From Annulohypoxylon bovei var. microspora (lineage: Eukaryota; Ascomycota; Sordariomycetes; Xylariales; Hypoxylaceae): DNA of 64,000 bases. Positions 36,220 to 48,549 of this stretch are shown here, one piece after another (the stretch's first letter is position 1; every line of letters begins with the position of its first letter). The notes under the pieces were generated by a model that saw only the letters and a list, made by a program, of their open reading frames with translations, had not been told where the DNA came from and made no database searches. The DNA lies in contig MU405262.1 in NCBI GenBank assembly GCA_022836615.1, positions 186,001-250,000 of the forward strand, read 5' to 3'. Position numbers and translations under genes: made by a program.

Positions 36220-38039
36220 ATTGCTTTGCTGAACGAAGCTTGTGATACCCTTATGCGATATTTACATGTTAACTATAGCTCCCTACTAGGTACTCATTCT
36301 AAGATTCCTGTATTTTCTGGGGAAGCTGAGCTACCGGCTACCAATACCGTTTAGTCTACCTATCTGCCTATTAGAGAGCTAGAAGGTCTTGATTTGCAGA
36401 TGGGATGCCAGCACATCTCAACTATATATTACTTGCAGTGTGCATGATGCTGGGTCGCCAATTTTGTACAGTAGTTGGTCAATTCCATCCCGACCCCGAC
36501 CTTATCCCCACGGTTTCAATGGCTCTAAACGCGCTCGTGTTGGAGATATTTAGGTATGTATATGTAGGTAGTTTCGTCATGACAGGATCTCTCATTCGCT
36601 ATTCCTGTCGACCGAGACTGCGCTGCGAGATCGTGATAAGTAAACTGGGCCTCCAATTAGAGACTCGGTCGGGTTAATAAAGCTGTAAAGTACCTACCCT
36701 GACTTTCACCAAGGTAATGGATAGGCCCACTTAGATGAAGCGAGAATGTCAATGCCATGGATTAGAAGGTTTTAGGGAATGTACCCAGGTAAGTAGGTAG
36801 GTACATACCTACTGTAGGTTCTGAAGTGACGTATCAACGCAACCCGAGCCGAGACGTAGTAGAGCAACATTGCAATAAAAAGAAATTGATTGTGCATGTG
36901 GCCATGGCTGTGTCAAAATATGGCACGATCTACCTTGATATGTCAAGTTTGCTTTTAACTAATCAATCATATGGATGATTTCTTTTCGAAACTTTTCCTA
37001 CTGTTACGCGTAGATTAAAGCTCTAAACCAAACCTGAGATGATATGCTCTAGTCTTCTTTTTAGCAACCTGTAAGGTGCCTGTAGGTACGAACGATCTAG
37101 CTTTATTGGTAGCCCGAAAAGCACAAGAACAGGGTGATAGCTCCAGTAAAGCTCTTGAGCTCTTATTGCTCAATGACACTGACCCGCTAGGACCCCTGTT
37201 TAACTCCCTGTCAAGACCCTTGTGATAGGCAATCCCCTCCAACAACTTTTGCCTATCAGGGTTTAGCTCAGGTGCTTAGACAGCTTTGAGCCAGTAAGGA
37301 AGCCGGCTTTTTTGTGGCGGTCTTGGACCGTTAAAGTAAAAAAATCTCAGAGGTACATATGTACGTACCTAGTAAGTTAGGTTGTTCCCTTTTCAACCTT
37401 TTTTAACCCGCCCCCATTCGATATCTTATTTCTTAACCTCTGTCAAGCTCATCACCACCACGAAGGACCTGGTATTAGATATCGTTGTTGTAAAAAGGGT
37501 GATACTCGTTCTTTACTTTGCCCGTTACGATTGCTTGATTTCAAGGTTCCGCCATCAACCGCCAACACTGCGCCGGGTACGAACGGACGTTACATATATC
37601 TCACTGGCTAATAATAATATTCTGTGGCGCTTAACTGATATCAAGGCAAGGAAGCGCGAGAATTAAAGAAAAGGAGGTTCGCAAAGGTAGGTCAGTCAAT
37701 ACCCGATTCAGCCCACCAACCAACCACGCTTGAATCAAACCCCCCCTTTTGTGACGTGTCGAACGTCGATGCTGCGAATTATAGTTGATCGCAGTCTTAA
37801 TGGAATCCTTGGTCAATGCGAATCTATGCTTAAGCATCCAGGCATCTTAGTCGTCATCTCTCCGCATCTGCAACCCTCAATTGCGTATTTGACAATTCCA
37901 AACTGTCGGTCCAATCAAGCTAATAGATATCTATATTATTAGTACTATTTGAGGGTTTTTCGATTTAGAAACACTTGATAGCCGACCGATACCACATATT
38001 CGATAAACGTAGCTTTCTACCTTGTAAAATACCGAAACC
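36220..38039. other. Intergenic, no gene seen
   Basis: 1.8 kb upstream of the coiled-coil gene. It has TAGGTAGGTACATACCTA (about 36,790-36,812), a GTACATATGTACGTACCTA patch (about 37,353-37,371) and short frames only. A minus-strand frame at 37,015-37,245 has no partner exon or family motif. Confidence 0.55.
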
Positions 38040-41000
38040 ATGTCTGACGCTGGAGGATTCGAAGGTGCCCAGCACGAAGAATCTCTTCTCTCAGGCGAAG
38101 AGACCGCCGGAACCGCCGGCACTGGCGCGACCGAATCTTCGCCCAAATCCTCAGTCAAATCTAGCAATGGATCTAAGACTGAAGGTGCTGTACCGGTGAA
38201 GCGCCCGGCTGGTACTACCGCTACCACCCGTCGTACGGGGACAACTCCTGCGATCGCCTCGAAGACAACTGCGAGCTCGGCAGCTCGTGCTGCTAGCGGT
38301 TTGGCTAAGCCCCCAGCTCGCCCTCCTTCCGGGGCCACTGTCAAGAAGCCTGCTGGCACTACTGCGACTCATAGGACCCAGCCGTCCATCTCAGAAGACG
38401 AGAAGAAGAAACCTAGTATGACTTCTGCAGCGCGTCGAACTTCAACAGTACCTAGTAGCTTGACGTCATCTCCGGGCAAGTCTGCCACAAGACCAACCGC
38501 CTCTAGCGCTGCTACCGCAAGGAAACCTTCGCCGGCTACTAGCACTTTAGCTTCGAGGTCCGGTTCGCTCACAAAACCATCGACTGGCACCGCGGCATCG
38601 ACACGGACCTCGACGGTTACCCGACCTGGAGCTCCGGGCTCCACGATCGAGCCGAAGAAGCGGATGTCCAACGTTACTGGCTCGCCGTCAGCCGCAACGA
38701 GGCATGTAACTCGCCCATCTACCTCGTCTTTATTTTCTTCCGCAGCGGCAAAAGATGTCGAGGACTTGAAAGCGAAACTTGCCGAGAAAGAGGCTGAAGT
38801 TGAGTCATTGAAAGAGCAGGTTGCATCCTCTCAAGCCAAAGTCGCAGAGTTTGAGGAAAAGATCAAGACCGAGACAAACGGTGTCAAGGGCACCGAAGAG
38901 GTTCTACGACAGGGACACGAAGAACTCCTAGAGACTTTGAAGTCTACCCATGCCTCCGAAAAGGAGGCTCTGGGTACACAGATCTCCGAGGCTCTCAATA
39001 AGCTTAAGGTTGCTGAGGAGCAACTGGAGACCCACAAGACACAGCTGACTGACCTTACTAACTCGCAAGAAGCCAAGGAGACTGAAATCAGCAGCCTCGA
39101 AAGCAAGCTTGAGTCTCTCCAGCTTGACAAGGATGCCGGCGCAAAGGACACTGAAAGTGCTTTGACTAAAGCATCCGAGGAGCACGCTGTGGCGTTGAAG
39201 GAACTTCAGATATCGTTAGATGAACAACATCAAGCTGCCGTTGAGGCCCTGAAGACCTCGCATGCAGCTGAACTTGACGAGAGCAAAGCGTCCTCGAGCG
39301 AGCATGACAAGGCCCTCGAGGAACTCAAAGCTGCTAAGGAATCATTGCAAAGCAAGATCGACGAGATGACCTCGTCGACTGAGAACGAAGGCGCTGCAAG
39401 CGCCTCCAAGATATCTGCGCTAGAGGCGCAGCTTGCTGAATTGAAGTCTGCTGCCGAGCAAGATAAGGCTGCGTTGGTTACCTCCCAAGCTGAGTTGGAA
39501 GAGGTTAAGAAGAAGCTGGAAGAGTCTCTCGCCGCCGCGGACGCCACGAAGGAAGAACTAGCCAAGGTCAAGTCCGACTTCGACAGCTTACAGCAGGAAT
39601 TAGGCCAGGCCAAAGCGGACGTATCATCTAGCGCGGACCTCTCCAGTCAAATTAAGGAGTGGGAAGACAAGTACGAGAAGTTAAAGCAAGAGCACAAGGT
39701 GTCTGAGGAGACGCATGAAAATCAACTAAAGCAGGTATCCCAAGACTATGAGACGGAGATCGAGAGCCTTAAGGGTGACGCCTTTTTCAAACGCAAGTTC
39801 CATGTACTTGAGGAGGAATTTAACGAATTAAAGACCAAATTTGATGAGCTAACTACCACACATTCGACATCTATTGAAAGTCATGCGACGGAGTTGGAGG
39901 CTGCAAAGGTTGAATATGCTGCTGCTGTTGCTGCCCTTTCCGCGAAGGAGGAGGAACATCAAAAGGCACTTGATGCGTTGCAGGCTAGCCATGCGATGGA
40001 TCTAGAAGGCGCTAAGAGTGGCGCCTCCGCCGACAAGGAAACACACCTAGCCGAACTTGAGACTCTCAAGACTAGCCATGCGAAACAAATTGAGATCTCT
40101 AAGACCGAAAGTGAAGCTTCCCTTGCAAAGGAGTTGGAAGCTCTTAAGACGGCCCATGACGAGGCCCTCAATACCCAGAAGCAAAACTCGGATGCTTTAG
40201 TTGCTGAGTTAAAATCTAGTCATGCGCAAGAGCTGTCCGAAAAGGAGGCAGATGGCAGCGCTCACTCTGCCCAGCTAGAAGTTCTAAAGACAGCTGTTGA
40301 GGAAGCTCATGCCCAATTAGAGAAAGCCAAGTCCGGTTACGCTCAAGAGCTTGCCGCGAAGGACGCTGACACCAGTGCCTATACTACTCAGTTAGAAACG
40401 TTGAAATCGGCCCTCGAGGAAGCCCATGCAGAACTCGAAAAGGTCAAAGCTACTCACGCCGAGGAGCTGGCTACTAAGGAGGCTGACGGAAGTGCCTACG
40501 TGACCCAACTAGAAACCTTGAAGACGGCAGTTGAGGATGCACAGGCAGAACTGGAGAAAGCTAATGCGAGTCACGCTGCTTCCATCGAGGCTTTTAAGAA
40601 AGAATACGATGATGCGCACTCTGCCGAGATTGAGAAATTGATCACGATGCAATCCGAGGCGGTGGAAGCTGCAAAGAACGACGCATCGGGCTCCCACAAG
40701 GAAATTATCGAGGCTCTTGAAGCAAAGCACGCCCAGGCGGTCGAGGAGCTAACGAAGGGACACGAGACCAAACTCTCCGCAGTAACTTCAGACGTGTCTA
40801 AGCATCAAGCTGCCGTGGCAGAACACGAAACGGCATTGGTGGCTGTTAAGGAAGCTTTGGCTAAGGCTGAGGCACAGGCCTCGACTCTCGAAACCGAGTT
40901 GACTGACGCCAAGGCGAAAAGTGCTGAGCTTGCCAAGGTTCAAACAGAATTTGAAGACTTGCATCAACAGCTGGCAGAGGCAAAAATGAACAACGTTGAA

Positions 41001-41982
41001 CTCATGGCCGAGCTTGATGCTGTGAAGAGCCATAAGCCGGATACGTCTGTTGTAGACGCATTGAAGGCTGAGCTCGAAGAACTCAAGAAGTCTCACGCTG
41101 AGGAATTGGTTGTTGCTAAGGAGACGTCTGCAAAATCTGCGGGTGATCTCGAGCTCCTCCAAAAGGACCACGATGTTGCGAAGGAGCAGCTAGAGGTAGC
41201 TAAGCAGGATGCTCTCATTGCGCAGAAAGACCTCGAGGCACACAAGAACGACGTAGAGGCCAAACTCAAGAACCAGGAAGCCGACTACAAGGACATGTAC
41301 GACAACTTGTCGACGATAGCTGAGGAAGAGCAGAAGAAGAGGGAAGTAGCCGAGAAGGAAGCATCCGACATCAAATCAAGGTTTGCGGAGATGGAGGCCC
41401 AGTTGAAGGTCAAGGATGCAGAAATCGCCGAGGCACTGGTATGTTTACAGTTTGACAATTTATTTTATGTTTTACGATACGACGTACTAATTAAATAGTA
41501 GGCCAATGTACCCGCAAAGAAGGGTCTATCAGCAAGCCGATTCGCCGACGGCGAGAACGGAACAAACGAGGGTGTTGCCGATTCAGAGGCTGCCGCAGCT
41601 GCAGGTGAGGAGCAGGAGCCTGACAATTCATCAGCTGCGATAAGCGCGGTGCGCAGTACCCCTTATACAGTTTTTGCTTGCTAGTCGCGACATACCCACT
41701 CATATCTACACTTCTCTATCCATTGCCTCCCCGAAGTCATTTCCAGAGCGATAACTAATTTGTATTTGTCTTAATAACAGCTAGCACAAGTTAATTTATC
41801 TCTCAAAGGCTTAAGGGCCATCGATGACGAAATGAGAGATCGAAACTTGCGGTATGTTTATCCCCCATCTTATGAACCATTAGAGGTTCTAATTGCGTTG
41901 GATGAACTATGAGACTAAACTAAAATACAGCATGCTCAAGTCAATGACCGAGGCCCACGGGGTACCTCAGAACTCAAGCTGA
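38040..41982 (+). CDS. Long coiled-coil protein with basic Ser/Thr/Ala/Pro-rich N-terminus
   Basis: A four-exon gene of 1,222 residues: 38,040-41,438, 41,502-41,648, 41,781-41,851 and 41,931-41,982. The first intron has a GTACTAAT branch region and a TAG acceptor just before GCCAATGTA. The others are 132 and 79 nt. Residues 1-235 are low-complexity, positively charged and S/T/A/P-rich (for example TATTRRTGTTPAIAS, KPPARPPSGATVKKP), resembling microtubule-associated or cortical protein tails. Residues about 240-1,130 are continuous coiled coil (LKAKLAEKEAEVESLKEQV). They include three tandem 39-residue repeats (729-845). The C-terminus, supplied by the small exons, ends LAQVNLSLKGLRAIDDEMRD and RMLKSMTEAHGVPQNSS. 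I do not recognise a named orthologue; a scaffold, tether or cytoskeletal role is inference. Confidence 0.88.
40224..40574 (+). repeat. Three tandem 117-bp repeats inside the coiled-coil gene
   Basis: Units at 40,224-40,340, 40,341-40,457 and 40,458-40,574 encode 39-residue repeats. They begin AQEL/AQEL/AEEL and share the cores KEAD/KDAD/KEAD, QLE.LK and LEKA/LEKV/LEKA. Protein identity between units is high by eye, while the DNA differs at many third positions, so the duplication is not very recent. Confidence 0.85.
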
Positions 41983-42869
41983 AATCACGTCGATTATTCG
42001 TAACGACCATTTCCTCCTTAGTCTCTGATTTTGACCCTCGCTACGCCTTTTGATACCACTCAGTATGACCGATTATACGAGCTCCCCCATTTTTTTACGA
42101 AAGGGGGAACACGCCGACCTAATTTGATTCACCCGGGCTCATGGCTTACGCTATAAACTCTAATGGTGGCTCTCTACGGGCAGCAACGTGCAATTTGGAC
42201 ATGCCACTCCTAACCCTTTTCACCCTGTCTTAGCTCCCGCCTGTCGCCGCAAGCAGGGCTAGCTTACGCTGTTATTGGGAATTTGTTCTATATTTCGGAA
42301 ACCAGACACGCTTTGTAATGAAGATTTTTTGGGGGGTGGGGGTCGGTCCAGATACCTAGGAGGTAGGGAAGCGGCGTGACATTCTTTTTTCCCCGTCCGC
42401 CGTCGCGCGCGACCGCGGAATGTATGAGAAGAAGGGAAAGGTTGTATGTAAAGAGCCGCGGCAACGTAATGCAGGAGGACGTTTTTGTTTGGATTTCTTT
42501 TTTTCTCCTTTTAAGGACTACGTGGATAATGTAGTAGTTCTTGTTTAGTCGAAGTTGAAATGGACGATACCCCTTTTTCCTCATGATTGCTGTATCCGGG
42601 TACCTGCCACTCGGAATAAGTGCCATGTCTTGTGATGCTATGTTCTAACATTCCTATAGCTTACGTCAATTCGCAAAGTCTAAGTTAAACACTATATATA
42701 ACGCGCTCGATCAGAAATATCTATAATTTGATAAACCCATTACGCACTGCCAGACCTGAATACGACGCTTATGTAGGTAAGTATGTACGGAACATACATT
42801 ACCTATTTATTTAGCTCCCAGCACTAATATCATTCGTAGCACTAACTAACACCCATTTTCTGGCGCCAG
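41983..42869. other. Intergenic, convergent, no gene seen
   Basis: 887 bp between the 3' ends of the coiled-coil gene and the P450. A 112-codon minus-strand frame at 42,288-42,626 looks like non-coding sequence (many rare-type runs, no motif). Poly-T/poly-C patches occur near 42,088-42,110 and 42,385-42,395. Confidence 0.6.
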
Positions 42870-44714
42870 TCACGACGCAGCCAGTTTCTCGCTATCCGCA
42901 GGCTTCACCAGATCCCGCACTTCGAACATGGCCTGGAAGTTCTGCTGCTTGACGAACCAGGCGTTTACGAGCTTCCACTCTTGATTCGGGTCCTTGAAGC
43001 GGATCTGCGAGCGCTTTGGTTAGTATCTATCGATCACACCTGCCATCAACTTCAGGATAAAGGGGAGGAAGAGGCACTTACGTCGAACCGCCGCAGCAAG
43101 CTTGGGACGACCTTGTATATTTCCAGGAGGCTGATGTTCTTGCCGATGCACGTGCGACTACCCATGCCGAACTGGAACATCATGCCGTTCATCTCGCGGA
43201 CGCGCCGCTCCTGCTCGTCCTTCTCTTCGTCCTCTAGTTTCTCATCGACAAGCCACCTCTCTGGTCGGAAGACATCCACGTCTTCGCCCCAGATTTCAGG
43301 GCGGCGGTGGATGATCCACGCTGAACAACCGACGATGGATCCGCCTTTGACGTAGTGACCTGCAATCTCAGCACCGGGCTCGGGCACGATACGTTCGAGA
43401 GGTAGGCCTGCTGCCGGATGCAGTCGGAACGCCTCCTTGATGCAGGCATCGAGGTATGGCAACTTCTGGCTCTCGGTCCACGTTACGAGACCCGTTTCAT
43501 AGTCGCTGAATAAGCCAGATACAGAAGCATCATCGAGCTCCTTTTTCAGGGTGGTAAGTGCGGATGGGTTGCGCAATAAGTAGTAGAAGACACTTGCTAA
43601 TGAGATAGCCGTAGTCTCAGAGCCGGCAAATGCCATGGATACAGCCATCGTCTGTACTAGAGTGTCGCTCATGAACTCAGGCCGGGCTTCGCGTGCAGCG
43701 AGGAACTTTGATAATAGATCGGGCGACTTGGGTTCGGCTTTACCTTCCGTGGAGACAGGAAGAAGAGGCTTGGAGGGGTCGCCATTAAGATTAGGCCCCA
43801 AACGCTCAGCCATGCGAGCTCGTGCGAAACGTGCTACAGGAAAAGTAGCATCGATGAACCCCCATTGGGAGAGTTTGAGGTAGATAGGATTCTTGAGAAA
43901 CACGCGGTCAAGCCACGGGATTTGGCCGATCTTGTCAAAGATGTTAGCTTCTCATATTCTCGTAGTCAAGTATCCAACATACCGGCGCAACATAAAGAAA
44001 TAGGTTTGCTAAGTATCCCACTATGCCATCAATGTCTTCATTCTTCTCGATAAACCCATGGCGCTTGCTATAAGTAATCTCTCCAATTACGTCGAAGGCA
44101 TAAAACTGTAGCCATTGAGTAAAATTACACCCTTGCGGGTTACCAGCAAAGAGTTTCTCTGTCTGCTTGAGGAATAGTTTTGTCGTGTTGTCAACAAAAG
44201 GCTCGTATTGGACGAGGGCTGACATCGCAAAAGCTGAATTGACACATCGTCTGAACTGCGCGTGGAAGTTGTTGTCTGTTGTACTGAAGAGCGAAGCGAG
44301 CGAGTCTCCTTTGACTACCGACTGCTGGACGACATAAAAATCGGACTAAAAATATGATGTTAGTTATCCTCACTAGGGAACCATCTTTAGAACCCATACC
44401 TTGACGAATCCCTTATTAAGACCGTATATCGACTTAAGAGCCTTTGGGTTTGCAAAGGACAAAGTATTAGGGCCTAGGCGCACGACATCACCATACTTCG
44501 CATGCAACCTCCGATGCGTAATGTCGGGTCGCTGGCCGTAGACATCCCATAATCGCCACAGGTCTGTTAACGAAGCCAGGAAAGGACCTGGATACTTGTT
44601 CAGACCATTATGATATCGATTCTTGACTAGCCACGTAACAATTATTGATACTGTTATGGGAAGCCAGAAGTGAGCTATCAAGCTCCCGATCACCGAATTT
44701 TCGAAACTCAACAT
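42870..44714 (-). CDS. Cytochrome P450 monooxygenase (microsomal, pisatin-demethylase-like group)
   Basis: A four-exon gene of 553 residues: 44,714-44,400, 44,345-43,983, 43,930-43,082 and 43,004-42,870, with introns of 54, 52 and 77 nt. Every junction is phase 0. The N-terminus has a single membrane anchor (about residues 9-30, IGSLIAHFWLPITVSIIVTW) followed by KYPGP, so it should sit on the ER. Catalytic hallmarks are complete: the oxygen-binding I helix FAGSETT (327-333), the K-helix ExxR as EAFR (392-395), FRPERW (447-452) and the haem loop FQFGMGSRTCIGKN with Cys487 as axial ligand. The sequence IGQIPWLDRVFLKNP and the haem loop resemble the pisatin demethylase-type fungal group (from memory). 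It is convergent with the coiled-coil gene. The substrate is unknown; detoxification or secondary metabolism is the usual context. Confidence 0.92.
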
Positions 44715-47700
44715 TGTCTCGAGGTATCATCTGCTCTTATACAATAAGTTCGAGCATGAATTGAATTTGTAATAGAAGATTCCCGGTTTCCTAGAGATGA
44801 TAGGAAATCTGTAAGCAAAACGCCACAAGGTTGTTGAAACCCCTGGGTTCTCTTGGCTGTCGATATCGAGGGCCACCGACTTCAGAAATACATCCAACGA
44901 AAGCAACCTTGAAAGCGTTGCAGTCTTTGGGAAGGTTAGAAGTAGAAGCGCCGCAAGCCGAGTATTAGGAACTGCTGACAACGTGTGCCAAGGTGGGTAT
45001 ATATGTGAACCTATTTGTTGGTTATCCTGCAGGCAACTCGGCGTTCTCTAATAATGTTCTGACGAGGATAGATCCCCGGCAGGCAAACGATGGGTATAAG
45101 GTACACTTGTATCTGATATGAAGTACAAAAGAACCGTTACGCTTGTAACGGCAATTCAGGGTCTCGGATCAGCTCCTCAATACTCATGGCCCTTCTAAGA
45201 TTCATCCCAAAGGCGCTTAGAGATCCCGCTCATAACCAGCTAAGCTATCAGGATTCAGGGATCCCAAGCCTCTGGGGTCCCCGCCGACCCACCGATGGGG
45301 AAAAGGGGGGCCGTCGACTCCGGCCAACGGACGAAGTGCCTGGTTTTAGTGCTGAATTAGGGAGAACTGATAGGGAAACCCATGACCGCCAAGTTGGTAG
45401 ACATGTGAATAGCTCGAGTTTAAACTTTGGGCTGTATTAGATGTGATTTCGGCAGATGAATAGTCCAATGGACTCGCAGGTATAGTCAGACACGAGCTCA
45501 ATGCCACAACTCGGAGAATATATCATGTTTCGGGTCACAGCCGTAATGATCAACCGGTGTCGTTGGTTCAACAGGGCGTTTCTAGTGACACGGTAGCCCT
45601 TTTCGGGAACATGCTTCCCGCTGAAGTACTAAGGCGTATAAATTATCCCGTAACCTTGGAAATTATCTTGCTGGCAAAGGTACGACATTCACTTAAACGA
45701 ATAGAGTAGCCTCGTCCAATATGGCGGCAAAGTAAGCAACCTTGGAGTTGGTCGGGGTCAATGCGGCTCTCACCTGTGACGAACTAAAGACGGTGATTAG
45801 CTCAGAGGCGACGGTGGTAGTGTCGGATCTTGACACGAAGTTTCGGCATATAACATTTGGGCTAGTTGCAGATGACCTATTGAACACCATACAGCAGCTG
45901 ATGGCTGTCGTATTACCGACAACGATGTCGTTATTTCTCAACCAGTTGAAGTTGAATTTCCATTTTCATCCCAGGTGTCCCTCCAGGTGTGCTGCTGCAT
46001 AGTTGGTTGCAGTATAGGCCACCCATGACTGTAAGCCGAACCGGATCTAGACCACGACGTTGGAAGATCTAAGAGCGAAGACCAGGCGTTTGGAATTTGG
46101 CATTGGTGACGATAGTATGGCACAATGGGGCATTCAAACTGCCGAATTCTAATGACGAAAGGAATGAGAAAGTGGCTCTCGAGCATTAACCTAATCGAGC
46201 CATCGACAGGTTTTGCGAAGTGGGGACGATACAAAGATGGGAATTGGAACTCGGCAGATGTTGAAATTGCTTTTCTCTTCCCATTTCGAGTGCGATTTTG
46301 CCGCGCAAAAAGAAAAAAGTTGAACACGTGCGAATTGCATGTCACAGATTAATACCTTCCCTTCAATGTTACGTAAGGACATCAGATAAGGGGTCTCGTA
46401 CCTTGGACAATAGAAAAAATAAATCCGATTCCGTCACTATTATAACAAGGTTGAAAGTTAAGGGTCCACCACAGACGCCATCGGACAGGTGCATCATTGG
46501 AAGGTGCATCCAATGTAGGTAGGTGTCATGTCATGTACATGTACCTACGTAGCATTAATTTGACCGTTCCACCACCTTGGGAATCACTTCGTCCGGAATC
46601 GCCTTTTCTTCCTCATAGCCTGATTTCAGTCCCTTTCGCTGCCCGGTCCTTTTGCTTCATCACTACATGACTTCCATAGTAATAGCATCGCTAGAAATCC
46701 AAGATCTCTTATACTTAGGTTAGTCGCCAACGTTGTGCCGCCAAACTTCCCTTAACGCGCGTCATGTCGTGACACCCACCGGATGCAGCTCAATTTCTCC
46801 CGTATTTTCCCAGACCGCAAACGAGGCGAGTTAACGGTCCGGATTCACGCTCGTTTGCGCTTTATTAAGTAATGAACGGCTCACCGATCCCATTCCAGAT
46901 CTGTCGGCAGTCTATCAGGTATATTTTCCGATATTGATAATAGGCGCCTCCGCACTTCGAGTTGGTTCAGCATCGAATGTCAACCAACTACTTCACTCCA
47001 CCGTCCCTCTCGCGTCTTCGCGTCTTTGCGTCTACGCGGTAGAGGGGACTTCTAATCTTGTCTCTCCTGCTACCAATTACCGCGATTTGTAGAGGTACAT
47101 GTCTATATTTGCGCGCTTATTCTAATATCGTTGCGTGTGCTCAACCGGGATATCCTCACGATGTTCTAGAGTCGCGGCAACTAAATTTAGAACTAAATAA
47201 ATACATTAATAATGTATGAGGTGTTTATTAACTATTGCGAGTTCCCATACAATATAGGAGTTCCTTTAAACAAAATTCATTTATATGCCCAGTAATTCAC
47301 TAACTGAAATGGAGAAAAAGACCTCGTTATCTATTAACAAGTAGGAAAAGGGGACACTGCCCCTTTTCGTTCCCGGCATAAGTACCTACCTAGGTAGGTA
47401 GGTAGGTACCTATATATAATAGTCGATTTTCAAACTCTACACTTACGAGTGATATATTATAAGTTTAAGAACTAATATAAAATACTCATATTAGGGTTCC
47501 TTTACAATTTTAGTCTAGATTGAGCTGATAAAGTCTGTTATAATTGTATAACATTCATCCTTTCCTTAACAATGGCAGTTCAAAATAATTACATACCTAG
47601 GTAGGTAGATAGGTACTGACGTTGACTCTCTTCAAGGAAGGCCGTATTCTAAAGTCTCATCTAGTAGGTGAAACCAAGCTGAGTCATGAAATCTCATTAC

Positions 47701-47946
47701 CCCTATTCGTCAACCTCATGACCTCGTTCTATGATATGATAATCTAGGTAACTAATATGCAACCTGAACTGAATCTTTCTTCTTCTTCGAATCGTCGCCT
47801 TTCACGTCTAAACGTGAGTTGAGAGAATGACGCTATGAAAAAGCACTCCAAAAATCTAATGCTCCTGTCCCCCCTTTCCGCAGCAACCCCTGACCCCACC
47901 CAGCCCCTTACCCCCAGCCCCCTCAAGGCAATCAGTCCCCAGACAC
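44715..47946. other. 3.2-kb intergenic region, no convincing gene
   Basis: No gene could be supported. Overlapping frames on both strands at about 45,690-46,380 (82-135 codons) are mutually exclusive and interrupted, possibly a decayed gene. The right part has AT-rich DNA with a perfect 9-bp hairpin (GAAAAGGGG arms, 47,345-47,368), a TAGGTA repeat tract (47,382-47,411), a second TACCTAGGTAGGTAG tract (about 47,594-47,612) and an ATACATT-AAT-AATGTAT palindrome at 47,201-47,217. Confidence 0.55.
47345..47411. repeat. Hairpin followed by TAGGTA tract
   Basis: Perfect 9-bp arms GAAAAGGGG (47,345-47,353) and CCCCTTTTC (47,360-47,368) with loop ACACTG. After 13 bases comes GTACCTACC-TAGGTAGGTAGGTAGGTACCT (47,382-47,411), the longest copy in the window of the TAGGTA motif scattered through intergenic DNA. 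Confidence 0.75.
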
Positions 47947-48549
47947 CTAATCCTCAGCCTCGCAAGTGCCCTGGCACTGCACCATCACGGGCTGCACCAG
48001 CAGCGGCGCCATATCAGGGTTAAGCTCGTACGTGCAGTTCCTGTTGGGATCCGCGCACTCTCCCAGGACCAGATTATCATTGAGCGCGAAGCGCGCCGTG
48101 GCCTCGTACACCTTCCACCAGACGGCGTTCCAGCGGGTGACGTTGTAGCTGAGGCCGAAGACGAGCTCGAGGTCGTCGGGGTCGACGGCAGCCGAGGTGT
48201 TCCTCACGAACGCGCTCCACACCCCGTACGAGTCCTGGGTGGTCTCCTCGCAGGCGTAGCGCAGCGAGGCGACGTCGCTGCCGCCGACGGCGCTGCAGTT
48301 CGCCGCGCTCGGCGCGAACGGCAGGTACCCGCCGCCCGCGGCGTGGGGGGCCGGGCCCGCCGACACCTGGTTCGGGTTCGCGATCGCCAGCTCGATGTCC
48401 ACGGTGCCCGCCTCGCCCTGCGGCGGCAGCGAGATGGTGAGCTGTGACACCTGCCACGGCTGCAGCGGCCCGATGAACGGCGTGGTTTCGTACGAGGCCG
48501 CGAGGCCGGCTGCGGCGGCCAGGGTTGCTAGGCTGGACTTGAACTGCAT
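47947..48549 (-). CDS. Small secreted cysteine-containing protein
   Basis: A single-exon gene of 200 residues. The first about 18 residues (MQFKSSLATLAAAAGLAA) form a good signal peptide with a likely cut before SYETT. The mature part has six cysteines: NCSAV, YACEE, GECADPNRNC and QCQGTC. That is enough for three disulfides. It also has N-glycosylation sequons (NCS, NTS, NVT, NCT) and several tryptophans (PWQV, GVWSAF, WNAVWWKVYE). There is no transmembrane segment or GPI tail. The coding region is far more GC-rich than its flanks, especially at third positions, which also opens long antisense frames. No named family is recognised. Size, secretion and cysteine content make it an effector-like or cell-surface candidate, but this is inference. 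Confidence 0.8.
   Translation of the reverse strand: MQFKSSLATLAAAAGLAASYETTPFIGPLQPWQVSQLTISLPPQGEAGTVDIELAIANPNQVSAGPAPHAAGGGYLPFAPSAANCSAVGGSDVASLRYACEETTQDSYGVWSAFVRNTSAAVDPDDLELVFGLSYNVTRWNAVWWKVYEATARFALNDNLVLGECADPNRNCTYELNPDMAPLLVQPVMVQCQGTCEAED

Noticed and set aside
42288..42626. 112-codon minus-strand frame downstream of the coiled-coil gene
   Set aside because: Composition is irregular, no motif is present, and it lies in a convergent 3' region.
45693..46382. Overlapping frames on both strands that might be a decayed gene
   Set aside because: The minus-strand peptide reads plausibly in pieces, but stops interrupt it without clean splice sites and the plus strand is equally open.
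48077..48457. 126-codon frame overlapping the small secreted protein
   Set aside because: It is Arg/Gly-rich shadow translation caused by the very high GC of the real gene, which has a signal peptide and cysteine pattern.
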